From contig JACVVK020000016.1 of assembly GCA_018292915.2 (NCBI GenBank), forward strand, positions 3,105,001 through 3,169,000: a stretch of DNA of 64,000 bases. Direction: 5' to 3'. Made by a program: the position numbers and the translations under genes. This document shows, one piece after another, positions 59,004 to 64,000 of this stretch; position 1 is the stretch's first letter; every line of letters begins with the position of its first letter. Below the pieces are notes generated by a model. That model was not told where the DNA came from. It saw only the letters and a list, made by a program, of their open reading frames with translations, and made no database searches. The DNA comes from Batillaria attramentaria (taxonomy: Eukaryota > Mollusca > Gastropoda > Batillariidae).

Positions 59004-59194
59004 CACGTGTCGCCTGGGAAGCCGGGGTGGTCGAATTGTAGAGCGTTGGACTTCTAATGCTCGGGTCGTGAGTTCGATCCCTGCTGGGGCCAAATATTTG
59101 TGCTGGCTTTTTCATCGTTGCCCCGTCTTTGATATCACCTTGTGGTGGAAAAGGACGTTAAACCCTCAAACACCCACCCCACCCACGTGTCGCC
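59004..59194 (+). mobile_element. tRNA-headed SINE, near full length, with 11-bp target duplication
   Basis: CACGTGTCGCC at 59004-59014 and 59184-59194 flanks a complete SINE: head AAGCCGGGGTGGTCGAATTG, B box GAGTTCGATCCCTG, body CAAATATTTGTGCTGGCTTT and GATATCACC, tail GGACGTTAAACCCTCAAACA with CACCC repeats. This copy best defines the element ends (about 169 bp). Confidence 0.95.
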
Positions 59195-59199
59195 ACCGT

Positions 59200-60562
59200 C
59201 ACACTCACGGTCATGTTGAGTGTATATATGTAGGTATGACCATATACAGTAGGATTGCAGTTCTTACGAAAAACGGGAACACGTGTGTATGCTATAATTA
59301 ACATTTAGCACAGACGCCCATGGCCGCGCCCACTGACTAAAACGAGTCTTCAGTGGCAACAGCACGCGTTTTTACCTTCTGATCTCTTTGTTAGACACAT
59401 AGTCCGACATGCCTAGCTGTGGGTTAGCTGCTCGGAGTATTTGATTGGCTAGCATGACGAGTCAGTCTGGAACTGGCTTCATGTCAGTTATTACGCACAG
59501 TTCAAGTTCGAGGTTAGGTATATCTACGGTTACGTCAGAGAGAGCCGTGACTACAGGACAATGGAATTACTGAAACTGACCTCGTGCGAAAACTGCGTTT
59601 GCTGTAGTTCCAGTTCGCGCACGTGCTTCACTGTAACTGATGCAATTACTGATGTAATTCATTGCTGTTTGGGGTCTGCATACCTTCCCATCACCTACTG
59701 AAACCTCGGTGCCCCACTGACCGTAGTACTGAATAAGGTATACTGGCATACGATTTCAGGTGTGTTAGAAACATATATGGAATTGGGTTTGAGCGTGACC
59801 GCTGATTATCTGCTCTCTGTCTCTCTCTGCTTGACCAGATTTCGAGTTGTGTAGCCCTTTTGATAATGATATGCAGCCCTTGTGGGTCACAGTGTGCATT
59901 TGTGCTTCAGTCTCCGATCTCGGGGGGGGGGGGGGGGGGGGAGATAAGGTCCACCGCCGGTGTCACGTGACATAAAGATGTCCAATGGGACGCTAACTAA
60001 TTCACTGAGTTACGGTAAGTAAGAACTTGAAACGTCGATCATGACATCGCTCTATTTCAGCAAATTTTTCCAGTCTCTTGATCAGCAGCAAAACAGCGCT
60101 AGGGGAAAACAACACTGAGGTAAAGCATCAGTGTGGTTTGAAAGACCGACTGAGGAGCCCGCAGTCCGCGAGGCCCGGACTGGGAGCGACAGGAACTGAT
60201 TGGGGGTGCGTCCAGATAGTGTGAGGCCGGCAGGTTGAACATGATCAGTGTGCGAGGCAGAGTGCGGACGTGCGAAGAAACGGGAGGAAAAGCCAAAACG
60301 TCTAAAATCACAAAAATCCGGAGTTCAAAAGAAACTGTGTTTTTGGTATTGCCTGTGGGGAGTGGGAGTGGGGGGGGGGGGGGGTTGGAGTGTTAGATGT
60401 TAAAAGTTGTGTTACCTTTGCTGAGTAGCGGAAAATCGAGGTAACACTATAAATGATCCCGGCGCCGTGTTTCTTGGCAACAGTGAAGTCTGCCCACCCG
60501 CGGCACTAATCCCGAAAGGAGTGAAAAGTGGCTTGGTCCTCAACAGTCGCGCGCGCGCGCGC

Positions 60563-60613
<51 letters not shown>

Positions 60614-61230
60614 TCAGAATTACATTTTTTCGAGGACTGATTGTAAATGATATAGCTCTTCCTGACCGACTTTTCCTCGCATGCCCTTGATTATTCGCAC
60701 CGCCTGCCGCGCACTAATGGACTACTAGTACATGTACTAGTATTCACTATTGGACGGCCCCTCAACACGTATCCGTGTTCCACGTGCTTCACGTAGCGAG
60801 GCCGGTTATCCCCCGTGATCTTTACATGTAGTTTCTTTTGAGGTAACTTGAACTCGGTGTTACCCTTCATCCCATAATGCATGATCATGTTACGAAACAG
60901 ACCAAACATACTAGTGCGGCGCCGGCGGGTCACAGCGCCACAGAGAACAGTCACAGGCAGAGAGGTGCCGACTAGTACGGATTCAGTGTCCGTATTATTT
61001 TCCGCATAACTCAATTAAATACGGAAATACGGTTTGGTCGCGAACTGAACAGAGGACGGAGATAGATTTGAAATATTTCAAAAGGATTGTTAGGAAATAC
61101 AGGTGTGCATGAACCGAAAAACGACAGAATTAGTGTGAGTGCAGCACTTTTTAGTTCTCAGTGACTGAAACTGATATCACAGTAACAGCGTGCCGTACCA
61201 GTAAGAGTTTATATGGTCTGAGACCTCCGT
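59200..61230. other. No gene; poly-G and GC/CA tracts
   Basis: Poly-G at about 59922-59941 and 60372-60384. Compound (GC)n-(GCAC)n-(CA)n at about 60549-60610. Short ORFs show no domain. Confidence 0.5.
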
Positions 61231-61239
61231 TCAGTTACA

Positions 61240-61870
61240 AATGAGCAGTTCTGCCTATAGTCAGCTCTTCTTCTTCTTCGTCGTTCACTAGATGGAGACT
61301 GCCAGTCGCCCGCACGAATGCAGCCGTCCTCTGAAGGTCCTCCAGGTTGCCGTAGAGCTTGACCCTCAGCGGTACTGGTTCTGGCCATGTTTCTCGTCTG
61401 GGAGCTTCATGGAGCTGGCAGTGTTGTAGCAGGTGTTCAGCATTCATGATGTCTGCATTGCGAGTGCATGCGCACTTCTCAGATTCGCCCGCGATTCTGA
61501 ATTTGCTGTAAATATGTGCGTTTAGTCTGTTGTGTCCAGTCCTCAGTCGAAACAGGATGACCTGGCCGGGTCTGGTCTGTTTAACTCAGTTGTGGTAGCT
61601 GTCAGACTCGTTGGAGTTAGGGTGTTGCTCCTTCCATTTCTTCATGGAGAGGGTTTTGATGATGGTCTTTTCCTCAGCATATGATACATGCCTGTCCTCT
61701 TGTTCCGTTTGACCTCCCTCCTTTGCCAGCCTGTCTGCTTGTTCGTTGCCCTGGACTGATCCCACAGTGCGCTGGAACCCACTGCAAGGTCAGGTTTGTT
61801 TGAGCTGCGAGATCCACCAGGACTGTTTCCAGCTCTGATACTGGCTTTACAATTTTCTCTAAGCTAGAAA
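61240..61870 (-). pseudogene. LINE RNase H domain and C-terminal zinc-knuckle-like tail, broken
   Basis: Minus strand: ELETVLVDLAAQTNLTLQWV, then PAHCG (61.78 kb), the late helix and QWVPAHCG motif of RNase H in LINE polyproteins. A frame change follows, into GNEQADRLAKEGG with its catalytic Asp. After an in-frame stop the sequence continues VILFRLRTGHNRLNAHIYSK, a Cys cluster (KCACT) and EHLLQHCQLH, forming the C-x-C...H-x4-C motif at the C-terminus of I/Jockey-like LINEs. It ends KLYGNLEDLQRTAAFVRATG and a stop near 61238. Two or more lesions make it a pseudogene. A (GT)n run at 61.89-61.96 kb interrupts the upstream side. Confidence 0.85.
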
Positions 61871-61889
61871 TGCTGTGCGTTTTCAATTT

Positions 61890-61892
<3 letters not shown>

Positions 61893-61955
<63 letters not shown>
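61893..61955. repeat. (GT)n microsatellite
   Basis: Uninterrupted GT run adjoining the RNase H remnant. Confidence 0.95.
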
Positions 61956-61957
<2 letters not shown>

Positions 61958-61959
61958 TT

Positions 61960-62656
61960 CTGTTTATCAGTATTTTTTCTTTGTACGGCAGAATCATTCT
62001 TGTACTGACAAGTGCCGAAAAATATTGCCATTTGTGTGAAATAGTACATGTACTGACAGACACTTTTGGGGGTTGGCACTGCTGGGCTGCCGGGCCGTCG
62101 CTGTCAGGAGTGCTGCACGGAACGGTTAGCAGGAACAGGAAGATTGGAACTGGAAGATGTGTGCACACTTGTTTGAGTCGGTGACTCAGTCAGTGAAGTA
62201 CTGAACACGAGTGTTTCGTAATCAGCGGTCGCAGTGCGGTCACCGTGATCGGCCAATTTCTTCAACCGCGCTGAGTCAGTTCGCGATCTCGGTCAGTGGC
62301 TGACATGGTGATCATGAGTGGCGGTTTTATAATCAAACAGTCGTTGGCACTGAGTCGGCGAGGTGCCGGCTTCACTTTACATGGCCTGACCGGCCGTCTG
62401 CATTCAAATGGTCTTTCAGATCATAAAATTTGAGTTTCATAATACGTCAGTGTAGATGTTCACCCCATGTAGATGTTCCTACCCCGCATTTCTGTTCACG
62501 CTCGGCCGCCGCAGCATGGACTCGCCGGCAGGCACTCAGTGACGTGGTAAGCTGAACTTGATACGCCGGAACAACACTGACCGAGCTCAAATTTCATAGC
62601 TTCAAGTATAGTCACGGTCACTGAAATGTTCAGTATCATTAAACCTCTGTGTGCCG

Positions 62657-62688
<32 letters not shown>

Positions 62689-63610
62689 TCTACAATCATG
62701 ATGGATATGCTGTGGAAGGTTTGATGGGAACATCTTGGCGTCTGGCGACTGGAGTACAGTTACTGGTCGTGTATATGTATAAGCAGTCTGCGCTGTGTAT
62801 GGCCCCACGGCCTTGGCCGCAGTTACTGGTGCGCACTGTGCAGCCAGCCGGCCATAGTGACCTGAGTGTGACCGCGGGGCGAACTGACCTCACCCCAGCT
62901 GACCTTTGTGCTGTGGGTCACGCTGACTGATCAACTCTGTGGTGGTCTATTGGTAGCCACCACTCACCGGCCACCACCACCACCACCCCGACTGTTGATT
63001 CTCGTTGGCATGGTGCTTGGACACGTGTACGCAAGGCGAAGGTGAAACGTTCACAATCCTGACGTAATTGTTCTGAACAGGCAGTTAGGGTTCATGTGAT
63101 CACTAAGCCTCACGGTATCGGTGTAGGCGCCAGTCAGACCGACCTCACTGGAAATACTGGGACAGAGAGTCAGTGCTAGGGTACGGTATTAGGAACCTCA
63201 TCATTACTATCTTGCCGTTAGAAACTGTATGATGTCTGTGCTGGGTGCGTCTCGTGTATGATGCTAATACTCACTGACACGGTGAGCGATACGCATGTAG
63301 GGTTATGCTGCACACTGATCAATATAATTATTCGCATGCCTGATGTCACGGTGTCAGTGTTCGCCCCAGCCGGCTTACATACCCCTCTACCTGCAGAGTA
63401 GCACTGAGAAACACAAAATGAGGGGGGGGGGGGGGGGAGAGAAAGAAACGGACGGACGGACGGACGCATTCTTTTTCAAAGCATTTTGTCTCAATACGTC
63501 TGTCCGGCCAGCGTACACTGGCAACGCCGTGGAAAGCTTGCGATCCGTAGATCAGAATCCGCAGTCACTGACTTGGAACACAGTCATTGTAGCACCAGAA
63601 ACCATTGTGG
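61960..63610. other. No gene; (GT)n, (CCA)n and poly-G tracts
   Basis: (GT)n at about 62660-62689, (CCA)n at about 62970-62988, and poly-G at about 63422-63437 followed by a GGAC repeat. No domain in any frame. Confidence 0.5.
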
Positions 63611-63616
63611 CCGGCG

Positions 63617-63630
63617 ACTCTGGTTGGCGT

Positions 63631-63663
<33 letters not shown>

Positions 63664-63885
63664 ATTGTGTAGGCGCTTTACCCAATTTCATGAATCGGCT
63701 CAAAGCGCCGCGAACTGAATCCAACACGCACGCTCACGTGAATCACACGCATTCTCTCACACACTGTCACACATAAACACATTACTATCACGTGATGCCG
63801 GCGAAGGGTCAGCTCAGCTATATAAATTTCGGAATTTAGATTTGCATTTATTTTTCATATTTGGTGGGCTGAACATTTCCAAAGC
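63617..63885 (-). mobile_element. Retroelement 3' tail ending in (ATT)n, copy B
   Basis: Inverse copy of the 11.03-11.28 kb element: the (AAT)n tail at about 63632-63659 is followed by GTGTAGGCGCTTTACCCAAT, GCGCCGCGAACTGAAT and, at the far end, GGGCTGAACATTTCCAAAGC. The two copies differ by scattered substitutions and small indels. Confidence 0.65.
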
Positions 63886-64000
63886 GGAGGGGAGGAAGAC
63901 GGAGTACCCCTGTTCCGTTCAGTGTCACTGCAGTGGGGGGGGGGGGGGGGGGGGGCGGCACTCAGTGATTGTACGTAATACGCTCAGTTCGCACCACAAG

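Overview
This window looks like intergenic or intronic DNA from an animal nuclear genome, most plausibly a marine mollusc (gastropod-like). That is an inference from four things: the retroelement mix (Penelope-like element with GIY-YIG endonuclease, CR1/L2/Rex-like and RNase H-bearing LINEs), tRNA-headed SINEs of a type I associate with molluscs, very dense (CA)n/(GT)n microsatellites with long poly-C/poly-G runs, and the lack of any prokaryotic gene organisation. I find no intact host protein-coding gene, no rRNA and no convincing functional tRNA gene. Most open frames are low-complexity translations of simple repeats (runs of CV, HT or RE) or chance ORFs.

Layout: 0-5 kb holds a LINE ORF2 scrap at the left edge, a long (GT)n and two diverged local duplications. 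5.6-8.4 kb holds two related long inverted repeats (foldback or MITE-like). 9.3-10.0 kb holds a compound GT minisatellite followed by a 73-bp tandem repeat. 11-13 kb holds a retroelement 3' tail and a frame-broken LINE reverse transcriptase C-terminus. 14.6-16.5 kb holds a degenerate tandem repeat and a 28-copy 16-bp minisatellite. 19-20 kb holds two SINE remnants. 20.07-25.79 kb is a composite array: an inverted half-unit, then three direct units of about 1.6 kb. Each direct unit carries the same SINE, and 28-bp palindromes sit at the internal unit boundaries and the right end.

25.89-27.66 kb is a broken Penelope-like element split by a SINE and followed by a hammerhead-ribozyme-like motif. 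27.92-29.17 kb is a nested insertion: a short retroelement with a 13-bp target duplication holds a 969-bp Kolobok-like DNA transposon with TTAA target duplications and a frame-broken THAP domain. 29.6-34.2 kb holds two more tandem repeats, one rich in nuclear-receptor-like half sites. 34-57 kb is mostly unassigned sequence with microsatellites, SINEs at 42.6 and 44.8-45.1 kb, and a repeat at 48.2 kb that pairs with one at 15 kb. 57-64 kb holds two more LINE remnants, a full-length SINE with target duplications, and an inverted second copy of the 11-kb retroelement tail.

The biology here is therefore transposon history. Element ends, target duplications and nesting order can be read directly. 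The most notable items are the THAP-bearing Kolobok-like element inside a retroelement, the palindrome-bounded SINE-carrying tandem array, and the two related foldback elements.
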